A stretch of 20,480 nt of DNA from Phialocephala subalpina (Eukaryota > Ascomycota > Leotiomycetes > Helotiales > Mollisiaceae): NCBI GenBank assembly GCA_900073065.1, contig FJOG01000047.1, forward strand, positions 10,673 through 31,152, read 5' to 3'. Positions 8,028 through 18,374 of the stretch are shown one piece after another. The translations under genes were made by a program, and so were the position numbers. The notes below the pieces were generated by a model. That model was not told the DNA's origin. It searched no databases and saw only the letters and a list, made by a program, of their open reading frames with translations. How positions within the stretch are numbered: the stretch's first letter is position 1; each line of letters starts with the position of its first letter.

Positions 8028-10330
8028 ATGTTTTATATATCAAGCTCATCAAGCTCCCAGACCCCAAGGAAGATCAAATCCACCGATCTCCCGGGACGTT
8101 CTGAGAATGACCAAGACACCCCCATCCCGGCTGCGACGCTCCAACGGGGATCGACGAGGCGCTTTTTGGTCCTAGCCATCGCCCTCTCAACAGTCGCTCT
8201 GATAGTACTCTCACGACCCCACAATGCCTTTTCTGCCAGCCTATTTTTCAGCCCTGGAGATCTTGTCTCTTCGCTAGCCCAGCACTTCAAGACGGATTAC
8301 CGCTTTTAACCTTGGAGACCATTCTGAAATCCGAACCCAGCGCGTCCCACGCCGCGGAATGGAGCTACTACTATACCTCGCAAAGCCATCTACCGGGCGA
8401 GGGCGAAGTACAAGGCCTCTGGACCAAGAAGAAATGGGAAGACTTCGGCATACCAGAGACGGAGATTGTCAAGTACAATGCATCGATAAGCACACCGGTG
8501 TTCCAACGACTGGCTCTGTTAGACACCTCAGAGTCTCTCTCCCCGTCGGTGATCTATGAAGCCAAGTTGATGGAAGCGCTACCATTCAATGACCCGTCTG
8601 AGATTCGGACTCCCGCTTTCCATGGGCAATCTTCTAGCGGTAATGTGACGGCACAGTTCGTATTTGCAAACTTTGGCCGTGACCAAGATTATGATGACTT
8701 AGAGGAAAAACACGTTGAACTAAGAGGGAAGATTGCTATCGTCAAATATGGCATGGTCTGGCGAGGATCAAAAATGAGCACGGCGGCAGAGCGGGGCCTT
8801 GTTGGCATTCTCACATATTCGGACCCACAAGAGGACGGCAACATCACTGAAGGGCATGGGTACAAAGCATATCCAGACGGACCTGCTCGTCCCGAAACTT
8901 GTATTGAGAGAGGTTCAATAGGGACAGTCCGTAAGTCTAATGCTTCAGTTCATCTCAACTATTGGTTCATAGTAATGACTCGGTGCGATCAGGCAACGCC
9001 AGTGCCGGCAATCCAAGTATACCAGGCCAGTCCATTCCCTCACTTCCTGTCTCCTTCAGCGACGTAGTACCGCTCCTCAAAGCACTTCATGGCCACGGCC
9101 CAAAAGCAACTGGCATGACGAGCGATTGGCTCGGGGGTGGCCTATACTACAAAGGAGTAGACTATTATGTCGGTCCTTCGCCACCGCACATAGTCTTAAA
9201 TTTGAATAACCAAATGAGCTTTCCTACCAGGGAGGTGCACCAAATCCTTGGCATCATCAGAGGTTCTATTGATGACGAGGTAATTATTCTAGGGAATCAC
9301 CGCGACTCTTGGGGGGCTGGGGCCGGTGACTCTAGCAGTGGTGCGGCAGCATTGATGGAAGTCGTCCGAAGCTTTGCAACAGCATACAGAACGGGATGGC
9401 GGCCTCGGCGAACCATCGTCTTTGCCAGCTGGGAAGGCGCAGAAACCGGACAGGTTGGGTCCCAGCCTTGGATAGCTTCTCATCTCCCCTGGCTTCAGAA
9501 GACTGCCGTAGCATATCTGAACGTAGTCGTTGCAGCAGCAAGCCGCGAATTTCAAGTCAAAGCAACCCCAATTTTGCAAAAAGTTATCCACAGAGCCACA
9601 AAAGCCGTCATGTCTCCCGAAGGTGGAACAGTCTTTGATCATTGGGGAGGAAAGCTGGTCGCGGCAGGAGGAGGAGATGCCATCCCATTCCTGGAGACTG
9701 CTTGTGTGTCAACCTCTGACCTCAGCTTTGGTGCCATTTATTGGCCCTACCACTCGAACTTTGATACTTTCAGTTGGATGAACTCAACTGGAGATCCAGG
9801 ATGGAAGTACCACGTCACAACTGCAAAGGTCTGGTCTCTGATAACGGCATACTTGTCCGAAAGTCCCGTCCTGGAAATCAAGGCGGCTGACTACGCCGTA
9901 GCGATGCGGAAGTATGTCAAAAGGATTAGAGATTCTATCCCAAGCTCGGTATCTTTTGACCTTCGGCCTTTAGAGAGCGCCATTGCAGAGTTTCACAATG
10001 CAAGCGCAATCTTTGATGCTTACGCGTCCTCTCTTGGGTCAACAAAGGCGGATGAGAGAATTCGGCTCGTGAATCAAAAGTACTTGAACATTGAACGCCA
10101 ATTCTGCTATGAGGGCGCGCATTTAGTCTATGACTTTTCTGCTTTCTATTCAGACCCGCCAGAGTTCCCTCGCCTTTTCCACAGCCTGGAGTCTGGCGAC
10201 TTGGAAGAAGCTCAGGTAAGTAATTCCTCTAATTTTTCTTCTCTCTGGCCGTCATACTGACCACATCAAGCGGTGGATGGAGATCACCCAGGCCAAAATC
10301 AGCGATGCCGCTAATCTCGTAAAGTTGTGA
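8028..10330 (+). CDS. M28 peptidase/transferrin-receptor-like membrane protein, probably inactive
   Basis: Homolog of the glutamate carboxypeptidase II / Vps70 / transferrin receptor family, single-pass type II membrane proteins with a lumenal or extracellular M28 domain. Exons 8028-8930, 8993-10215, 10271-10330. N-terminal cytosolic tail, then a membrane segment (residues 46-62, FLVLAIALSTVALIVLS); protease-associated domain around 8640-8920 (ANFGRDQDYDDL, KIAIVKYG, GYKAYPDGPAR); M28 core from about 9160; dimerisation helices to the end (EEAQRWMEITQ). Zinc-site residues: His in NHRDSW (9298), bridging Asp in GAGD (9328), Glu in GAE (9442) and His in PYHSNFD (9751) are kept. The general-base Glu is Ala (GCA, 9439) and the zinc-ligand Asp of the NVDV motif is Val (GTC, 9526). 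Both changes are transversions, not RIP. The frame breaks near 8303 unless one base is missing or a 47-nt intron (8205-8251) is removed; protein 728 or 712 residues. Probably a pseudoenzyme or a decaying gene. Confidence 0.85.
8205..8311 (+). other. frame break or unannotated 47-nt intron in the M28 gene
   Basis: The phase starting at 8028 ends at TAA 8307, while the family-like sequence (LTLETILKSEP...) begins in another phase at about 8303. Adding one T to the four-T run (8304-8307) gives Phe-Leu-Thr-Leu-Glu and joins them seamlessly, so a one-base deletion or a sequencing error is likely. Alternatively, an intron with donor GTACTC (8205) and acceptor TTTTTCAG (8251) restores the phase, but its donor is poor, it is short, and it would shorten the segment after the membrane anchor. 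Confidence 0.6.
8931..8992 (+). other. intron 1 of the M28 gene (62 nt)
   Basis: Strong donor GTAAGT after GTC-C. The acceptor GATCAG is the one that brings the downstream phase into register, giving GTVRNASAGNPSIPGQSIPS. The nearer AG (8971-8972) does not keep the frame. Possible branch site within CTCAAC or AATGAC. Confidence 0.8.
10216..10270 (+). other. intron 2 of the M28 gene (55 nt)
   Basis: Donor GTAAGT after CAG, branch site TACTGAC, acceptor CATCAAG. Splicing replaces a divergent tail with EEAQRWMEITQAKISDAAN and stop TGA (10328-10330), which matches the usual end of this family. Confidence 0.9.
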
Positions 10331-10684
10331 ATCGAGGCTGCAGGTGGAGGCTTTGACGTTGGGCAGTTGACATATGCGCAGGCAAGGCATAGGATAGCGA
10401 GAGACTGATTCTAGGCCTGATAAAGCGAACCCTTAGATTACTCTATTACAGATTCCCCGCTATTCAAACTGCTTCCTGGGACTCAATAGCAAACTCTTCT
10501 CTCTAATAGTCTTCATAACTTTTCTCATGTCACAGTGCTTTAAACAAAACAATCATTAGCTACATTTATTAGACTCGACATAATCTGTTAAGACTATTTA
10601 TAACATTTAAATACTAAAAGCTTTTAGTCTTTTAACACTTTATTATAATAGGCACTTCACATAATATAAGCGTAAACGACCAGA
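10331..10684. other. 3' flank of the M28 gene, no gene
   Basis: Base composition drifts to AT-rich rightwards, with increasing TTA/TAA. A perfect 16-bp palindrome, ACTAAAAGCTTTTAGT, lies at 10613-10628 and is followed by T-rich sequence. No reading frame, RNA gene or named terminator recognised; the end of the M28 transcript presumably lies here. Confidence 0.6.
10613..10628. repeat. 16-bp perfect palindrome
   Basis: ACTAAAAG followed directly by CTTTTAGT. It sits about 60 bp left of the repeat copy that starts near 10685. It may be a chance feature of AT-rich DNA. Confidence 0.7.
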
Positions 10685-10714
10685 CGGCAAGCCCGCATCG
10701 GGCAAGGCGCGCGC

Positions 10715-10748
10715 ACGGGCCCGGCGCCGCTTTCGCGGGGTATAAAAA
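10715..10748 (+). promoter_or_regulatory. GC-rich block with TATAAAAA box
   Basis: CGGGCCCGGCGCCGC and TTTCGCGGGG lead directly into TATAAAAA (10741-10748). A pyrimidine-rich leader follows. The element is shared with the left repeat copy. A third GCGGGGTATAAA lies at 11385-11394. Activity is inferred from position and conservation. Confidence 0.55.
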
Positions 10749-10829
10749 TCTCGCGACTCTATCATCGCTCGCTCCTTCCTTTCAATAACCCAACAACCTC
10801 CAACTTACAACGCTCGGTACTCAATCTTT

Positions 10830-10988
10830 ATGCACATTCGGCCCTTCTGCCTAGGTTCCATCCCTTCCTACCACGCTCCCCTGATCGGCCACCCCGCAGC
10901 TGAGAAGACGACGCTAGCAAGGTGCGGCGCAGCTTCAACCAGAATCCACGATCGCCTCTACAACTTTAATGCTGTTGAGCAGCTGTGA
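10830..10988 (+). other. short ORF downstream of the TATA box (52 residues)
   Basis: The first ATG after the TATA box, about 90 bp downstream, opens 52 codons to TGA 10986-10988. The ATG is not preserved in the left copy. No domain is visible and it is in a different phase from the SANT-like relic, so it may be only leader sequence. Confidence 0.25.
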
Positions 10989-11101
10989 CACTGCGAATCC
11001 CCAAGGCTGCCTCGTATTGGCTGAGTTACGAGCTTTCCGTATCCTAACCTTCTCGCAATCTGCCTCGTCGCACCACCACCGTCCCTCACAATAGGCCGCT
11101 T

Positions 11102-11380
11102 CGGAGATTGAGATGCCGCAGACTTAGCCTGCACTCTTTACAGCACAATGATGCCTCACGACAACGCGGCCTGGGTTCTGCCTAGTTGCGCCGCAAGAGA
11201 ATGACGTGTCGGCAGCTTCCTAGTAAATTTCCTCATGCCGTAGCAGCAACGATAACGGATGCATATAAAAAGGGAAAAGCTTAGAACTGGATCTTCGGCA
11301 AGTTCCCTGGTAGGACTCGGCATACAGTGCGCACGCGCTAAAACGTAGTCCGGCCTAACGACGAAAATGGTGCAGTATTA
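11102..11380 (+). pseudogene. SANT/Myb-like domain gene relic
   Basis: One phase (codons starting at 11102) reads as a basic protein ending in a SANT/Myb-like helix pair: NWIFGKFPGRTRHTVRTR followed by a stop and NVV. Stops at 11180 (TAG), 11282 (TAG) and 11339 (TAA) interrupt it. The last two fall where Trp is expected for this fold and are explained by TGG to TAG/TAA (G to A), the RIP change on the opposite strand. SANT/Myb domains bind DNA or histone tails; in fungi such genes occur in repeated, transposon-like families. Family assignment rests on the pattern FPGRT...VRTRW and is moderate. Confidence 0.5.
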
Positions 11381-11384
11381 TTTG

Positions 11385-11403
11385 CGGGGTATAAATTATA
11401 TAT
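11385..11403 (+). promoter_or_regulatory. second GCGGGG-TATAAA element
   Basis: GCGGGGTATAAA matches the core of the element at 10735-10746 and sits at the edge of the AT-rich block. It could be a promoter or LTR relic. Because this stretch also reads as part of the SANT-like frame, it may be coincidental. Confidence 0.25.
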
Positions 11404-14400
11404 CGGGTGCATTAAACAAGTTATTTAGACGTAAAGTTTGCCTCTTTTCCTTTACTTTTCTCTTTATAATCTTAATTAAGGATTTTGGGAATCGCTATTT
11501 ATAGTATTTAATAATTCTTTGTAAAAGTTATTATATACTCATTAATTCTTTTTTTAATAGTACTAAGTACTAAATAGTACTTTCTTATCAATTATATACT
11601 TTTAAGCGAAATAATAATAAATATTAAATTATATAGTAAACTTATTAGTAAATATATTTTATTTATAAGAGTATTTGATTAAAATCAAAGTTAACTTCGA
11701 AAAAGAGATTTTATACACGTAATTTCTAATCGAGAATAAATATTGGCTTTTTATATTATTTAAATATAAATTTTCTAAATATTAAATTCTTATTAAAAGT
11801 TAAATATTATTACGGAAATTAAATGCGCAAAAATAATATTAATAAATTTTAAATTTATATTTATTAGTAAAATATTTCTATTTATATAAAATATATTAAA
11901 AAGTTTAGTAAATTTATTAAACCAAAAAAAAAAAATTTAAATAAGAATAATTTATTAGACGATTAATTTATATTATATAAATCTTATATAATATATTTAT
12001 TAGCTCGATGTTTTTATATATATAAACGCTTAGAAATTATTATACTTTTAATCTAATTATATAACGATAATATCCTAAGGTTTATTATTATTAAAATCCT
12101 ATTAATATTTATTTACGTTCGATAAATTTCTAATTACTTTAAATTTATAATATCGATTTAAATTCTTAATTCTTTTTAGAAAAAACCCGTATGAACTCGT
12201 AAAAATAATAATTATAATAATTTTATTATAATTTTCTATAAGAATATTTAAATATATTTAAGTAATTATTTGTTTTAGAAATCTTTTTACGCTATAAATA
12301 ATAATTATAATCTTTTTTTGAATTCTTATTTCGATCGTTAAAATATTATACTTCAATTATATTAATATAATTAAAGTAAAAATAGTTATATAAGAACTTT
12401 TCTCTAAGAAAACAATAGATTTTATTATAAGTTTATAAGTATAATCGAAAATAAGATAATATTTACGCGTGTTTTCAAATAGCGATAAATTTATATCCTC
12501 GTCGTTTTTAATTACTTTATTTATAATACCGGAAATAAATAATTATAATTACGTTAAAAGTTTTAACTTTTTATTTATCGGAATGCGAATTTAATTATAT
12601 TTAATTGAATTTTATTTCTTTTAAAGTAATTTACGGATAGGATTTTCGCTTTATAATCCATAGAAATATATAAAGCTTATTATTACTTTTATTTAATTAA
12701 CGAGGCTAATAATAGTAATCGATCGATCCGATTCAAAGGTTAATAAACGCGAGGTATAATTTATTAGTAAATTATATTAAATATTTATAATTTCCCGTTT
12801 TTTTTTATAATAGTTTGACCGATAAAAAACTAAAGTAATCTTTTTATTGCCTGGTTATATAGTAATTATAAATAGCTTAAAATTAGTTTCTTCTTTAATA
12901 TCAATAATTAGTTTCTTATTATCAAATTTAATTTCCTTTGAATAATATAATGGGGCGATTTATTCTAATCGATCGATCCGATTCAAAGGTTAATAAACGC
13001 GAGGTATAATTTATTAGTAAATTATATTAAATATTTATAATTTCCCGTTTTTTTTTATAATAGTTTGACCGATAAAAAACTAAAGTAATCTTTTTATTGC
13101 CTGGTTATATAGTAATTATAAATAGCTTAAAATTAGTTTCTTCTTTAATATCAATAATTAGTTTCTTATTATCAAATTTAATTTCCTTTGAATAATATAA
13201 TGGGGCGATTTATTCTACGAGCGAAATTAAGAGTTTTAAAATAATATTATTTAAATATTACGAATTATAGTTTATAAGAATTATATTTTAAATATTACGA
13301 TTATTATTAAAGAATTTAAATTATTAAAATTCGGAGGCTAAAAATTAATTAATAAAGAGTAAACTTTTTTATTTATTGATTTATCGATTTAAAATTAAAG
13401 AAATTAAATTACGAAATAACGAGATTACGAAAAAATATTAATTCTTAGAATTTACGTATTAAATTATTCGATATAATCGGTATAATAGCGAATAAAAGAA
13501 AAAAGAGAATTAATTTACGATAATTAAATACGGAAATTAATTTTTAAATTAGAATTATTTCTATTAAAAATCGAAATACGAATATTAAAAATTTATCGTA
13601 AAAATAAAATAAAATTTGTATTTTAAAAAACGAAATTATAACGTTATTTTATATTTTAATTTTAATTTTTTTAAGAATCGTAATATAAAGAATACTCGAA
13701 ATAATTTTAATATTAAATTTATAATAATTTAAAAAATATTAATATTTACGAGGAAATACGAATAAAATTTAAATAGAAATTTTTATACGAGAAGAAAAAA
13801 TAATAATATATTTTATTCGAATAATTAAAAAAATTAAACTTCGAATGAAATTTAAAACTCGAAATTTCTTTTTAATTATAAATACTATAAATAAAAATTA
13901 TTTTTATAAAAAACTTTTATTTAATAATATTTATTTAAAGAAATAAATTTCTTTCGAATTATTAAAATAATTATTAATTTACAAATTAATTTTTACGAGT
14001 TACTCTCGATATAATTTAATATTAAACGATTATTTTTCTATTATAATACTAATTAATATTCTTTTAAATAGTTTTTTAAATAGCGAAAAAAATTCTTTTA
14101 AAATAAATTTACTTCGAAATATTATTCCTTCGTATAACGATAAAAACGAATATTTTGCGATTTCGATTATATAGTATATCCTTATTTTTAATATATAATT
14201 ACTTTTTTTAAGACTTTTTAAACGCTTTATTTCAACGGAGAAAATATTATAACTTTTTTAAAATAATAAAATAATATTTATAAAAACTTTAAAGTTTTTA
14301 TTATTACAAAAAAAATTAAATATTACGATATATTTCTTTTTTTTATTGCGATTAAATTCGTTTTATATTAGATTATTATATTAAACTTTATAATAATAAA

Positions 14401-17400
14401 AAATTTTACGCTATTTTTAAAAAAGATTTTAAAAAATAAAATTAAAAAAACTTTAAAATTAATTTAAAATTTTTATATCGAATTATTATATAAATTTTAA
14501 ACGAATACTTATTAATTAAAATTTACGTAAAAATATTCGATTAAACATTTAAAGATTTAATTAAAAAAAGAGTAATAAATTTAAAGTCACGAAATAATAA
14601 ACTTATAAAAAGTTTTTTTTTTAATATTAAAAATAAAATTTTTAAAGAAATCGATTATAATTCAAAGGATTTCGCTATTTACGATTACGAGAAAATAAAA
14701 AAGAAAACCCTTGATATTTATATATATAAAAAAAAGAAAACATTATATTAAAACTATCGATTTAAAATATATAAAACTCAAAAAAGAATATTATAAAAGG
14801 TAATAATTTTTTTAAAGGAAAATTACCCAATTTTATATAATTATAATAAACTTATAAATTTTAATAAATACTTGATTTCGCTCTTATAATTATTCGTTAT
14901 ACGTAATAGGGCTAGCAAAATAAAATAATAAAAAGTTTTTATTATTTCTCAGAGAATAAAAAGCTCCTTATATACAAGAGAATACGTGGCTAATACAAAC
15001 TTCCGAAATTACTACTATAAATAAAGATTTTTGAAGTAAAATAAATCGTTTTATCATAATATTTAAATATTATAATTTAGCGAATAGTATTTAATCGATA
15101 CGATTATTTCTTTCTATTTATCCTATTTAAATTATTTATCGATAATATTTAATATATTATTTCAAAGAAATATAAAAAAGCGTTATTTACTTTTTAATTT
15201 ATTATTTTACGATTATAAAAATTCTAATTATTATTTTCCTTTAAATTCGAGAGTAACGTAAAAAACTTTATTATAATTATAAAAAAACTTTTTTTTATTT
15301 TTATTATTTTCTCGAGTATTAAAGACTCGATAAATAATAATATTATTATAATAATTTAAAAAATAAATAAATTTATAATTACTTTAAATTAAAATTAAAA
15401 TTAAAATCAATTTTAATAATAAAGTTATTCTCGTGATTATAAACGAAAAAAAAGTTTCGATCGTAAACGTAATAAATATAATAACTTCGAATAATATAAT
15501 TATAAAAACTTTTATAATTTAAAACTTAATAACCCTTCGTAAAACGTATAATTTACGATTTAAAAGAATATAATGGAAATTAACGCGGCGATTATATATA
15601 ATATTTAATCTAAAGAATTTATATACTTCGAATATTACGAACGTAATAAAAACAAAAAAATCAATTTATTTTGCGATTATTTCTACGTAAATCGAGATTA
15701 TTATTATTGAGATAATAAAAATCGATTATATTAAAGTAAATAATCGCCGAACGAACTTTCGAAACTTTTCGCATTAAAATTTAATTAATATTAATACGAT
15801 CAAATTATTAAAATAATAATTAAAAGATTATAAAATTATAATTTTAATAAACGTACTAAAAATATATAACGCGTATAAAACTCTATTTAATTAGTAATAC
15901 AAAAAAAAAGCTAAATTCAACTCGTAAATTAATATTAATATTATTTTAATAATAAGAAATAATATTTTTATTCTTGATATTATCGAGATTTTATAATAAT
16001 AAAATTAATTACTTTATATTATTTAAAGAAATAATATCGATATTTTACTCTTTAATAATAATATTATTAATTTATTAAATAATTACTATAAGTTTTTAAT
16101 TATTATAACGTTAATAATAAATATTATAAAAGTAAATAATAAAGCAAAAAGTAAAATAGCGAGTATAATAACGAAAAAAATCTTTTGATAACGCGCGAAA
16201 TAAAAAAAGAAATTCTTAAAAATTTAAATTTAATATTAATTAATTTTAAAAACTTAAAAAAAATTTAAAGGATATAAATATCGATTTATTCGAAGACGAA
16301 ACTATAAAGTAATAATTAATTATTAAAAATAATAACGAGAATAAAATTTCGTTAATTAAATTTTCGCGTAAAAATATAATATTACTTTTTAAAGTTTAAA
16401 AAAAATTTTTTATAAATGCTTTTAAGACTTTGAATCTAATTATAATACTTTTTAATTAATAATAGAAAAATAACGTTTATTACGTGTTTTTTATAAATGT
16501 AAATATTGCGTTAATAAAAGAAATAATAAGAATTATCGGATTTATATTTTAATTTTTTTAAGTTTAAAACGGTTTATAACGTTTAAATATTGCGATAAAT
16601 AAATTTATTTTTATTCTCGATATTTTTATTATTATCGAGATTAATTTTATTAATACGGATTTTATTTCCCTAATTAAAAAAAAGTATATTATTATTATTT
16701 TTAAATTATATTTCGTGATTTTCGAATTACGAAATAATAATATAAAAATTGAAATCTTAAATATAAAAGTAAAATATTATATTATTTTAATTTTTATAAT
16801 TCGAGATTATAATTATATTATTATAAATATTAAAGATTTTTAATTATTTATAATTATTAAAGAAAACTTTAAATTTGCTAATATAATTTTTATAAAGATA
16901 AAAATTAAATATAATATTAATTATAATATCCTTTTTTTCTTAATAAATAATACGAAGAAAATCTTTTTTAAATAATCGTTTATAATTATAATAAAAATAC
17001 AAATTAAATATATAAACGATAATTTATAAAATAAAATCTTATAAAACTTCGAGTATTTAAACTTTATTTATATAATTATAATTATTTTTTTATTAAAGTA
17101 ATTCGTAGAAAAAATTAAATAAACTCGTTATATTAATATAAACTCTCGAATCGAAAAAGTATTTAATGAAAAAAAAGACTCAAAAAATTAAATATTAGTA
17201 TTATTAAAAGATAATACGATATTAAAACTTTTAATAAGTTTTTAATTTTTAACGAATTTCTTTTTATTTATATTTTTTCAATGAAAGATTCGAATTCCTC
17301 GATAAATAAATTCGTAATTATATTTAAATTAAAAATAAACGAGATTAATATTATTAATACGAATAAGTATTTTAATAGAAAAAAAATTAAAATTTTTCTT

Positions 17401-17881
17401 TATATTTTTTATAGGATATTTTTTGATTTTAACGAGAAAAAAGTTAAAAAGATTTTAATAAAAAATATTTTTAATAAAAAAGTAATAGAATTCTTAAAAG
17501 CGATAATAAATTTTTTTTTTAAATATAAACATTTTAAATAAGAATTTAAATATTAAAGCGAATTAAAAATACTTTTATTTTATTAATTAATAACGTAAAT
17601 AAAAAACATTTAAATATAGAAATAATAAAGATATTTAAATAAAAGAAATAATTTTAATTTTAAACGATTTAAAATCGAAATTTTCTTTTATTAATATAAA
17701 TATTAATATAATTTATAAATTGAAATTTAAAAAAGTTCGATTAATTAATTTAATGAATAAAATCGATAATACTTCGAAAAAACAAAGAAATTAATATAAA
17801 TAAGCGAAAATTAAAGAAATCTTTTAAAAGTAAACCGAAAAATATAAAGATTATTTATTATTACGATTTGTTTTTATTCTC
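11404..17881 (+). mobile_element. RIP-destroyed retrotransposon upstream part, no readable gene
   Basis: About 6.5 kb of extreme AT content. In 13741-13980 I count by eye seven CpG, six CpT, no CpA, no CpC and one TpG; this is the pattern of RIP acting on CpA on both strands. It lies upstream of and in line with the Gypsy pol remains, so it should hold the left LTR, gag and protease, but I could not recognise any of them. It is long for that, so more than one element may be nested here. An 86-residue frame at 17281-17541 is not in the pol phase and looks fortuitous. Confidence 0.6.
12716..13217. repeat. perfect 250-bp tandem duplication
   Basis: Copy 1 is 12716-12965, copy 2 is 12966-13215, followed by TA, the first two bases of the unit. 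I compared them base by base and found no difference. The flanks differ immediately: G before copy 1, CGA after copy 2. As the surrounding sequence is saturated with RIP mutations, the duplication must have arisen after RIP, or is an assembly artefact. At 250 bp it is below the length usually needed to trigger RIP in Neurospora. Confidence 0.97.
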
Positions 17882-18225
17882 CGAGGTTTTAAATTTACTT
17901 TAAAATAATTAATATTATTATTTATTAAAAATTAATTATAAGAAAACAAGAGAATTTTATTCGACGAAATAATATTTAATCGTAAAAAAATTATAATTTT
18001 CGATTAAACGGAAATTAATAAAATTTATAAAAATATTAATTTATTAATACGCATTAAAATAATCTTATATATTATATAATAAAAGAAAAGTTTTTATTAT
18101 TTTTAAATTCTATTTCTAATAGTGGCAAAAATGCTTTAAAAACGCTTTAATCGTAAAGTATTTAAAAAGTGTAAAAATTTATATCGGAATTTTTAATTTT
18201 TAATTGCAAAGAAAATTATTAGTAT
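17882..18225 (+). pseudogene. Ty3/Gypsy pol, segment before and into RT (RIP-mutated)
   Basis: Reading the phase of codons starting at 17942 gives KRILFDEIIFNR, then FDQTE (Trp-Thr-Glu expected), RIKIILYIIQQKSF (His-Thr-Val-Pro-His-Lys-Pro-Trp region), IVAKML, and LYRNFQFLIAKK (Tyr-Arg-Asn-Pro-Trp-Phe-Leu-Val-x-Lys-Lys). Mutated CAA/CAG/TGG codons are shown here as Gln. This is the standard run-in to the reverse transcriptase fingers of a large fungal Ty3/Gypsy family. Differences are C-to-T and G-to-A type, with many TAA/TAG stops. The frame is cut at 18225 by the miniature LTR element and resumes at 19345 in the same phase. Confidence 0.8.
18222..18225. repeat. target-site duplication GTAT, left
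   Basis: GTAT directly precedes the left terminal repeat and is repeated at 19341-19344 directly after the right one. A preceding A also matches if one base of overlap with the element end is allowed. Removing the element and one copy leaves the pol phase intact (1115+4 = 1119, divisible by 3). Confidence 0.75.
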
Positions 18226-18374
18226 TATAAAAAAGTAAACTTTTTAAAGTTAATTCTAATGTTTGCGAACCACGTAGAAAGCTGCCTAAAGAACTAAAAT
18301 ACAGGATGCTAGATCTCTTAATATATCCTCACTAAACCACGTGATACACCGCCCTGCCATTTTGCCCTGCCACA
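18226..18374. repeat. left terminal repeat (149 bp)
   Basis: It aligns without gaps to 19192-19340. By eye 26 positions differ; 25 are C/T or G/A transitions and one is A/C. Mutated states occur in both copies: TATAAAAAAG here against TATAGAGGGG in the right copy, and CCATTTTGCCCTGCC here against TTATTCTGCCTTACT. Both repeats therefore received RIP-like change independently after insertion. It contains a duplicated GCCCTGCCA. Confidence 0.85.

Larger units (their letters stand above)
10685..11290 (+). repeat. less mutated copy of the 338-950 repeat
   Basis: Same order and orientation of sequence blocks as 338-950, with most C and G bases retained. It shows which bases were changed by RIP in the left copy. 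It contains the TATA promoter, a short frame and the start of a SANT/Myb-like coding relic. It abuts the heavily RIP-mutated Gypsy block to its right. Confidence 0.8.

Noticed and set aside
17281..17541. 86-residue ATG-started frame in the AT block
   Set aside because: Composed almost only of Lys, Ile, Asn and Phe from AT-rich codons, and not in the pol phase found downstream. A chance opening, although part of an older coding phase cannot be excluded.
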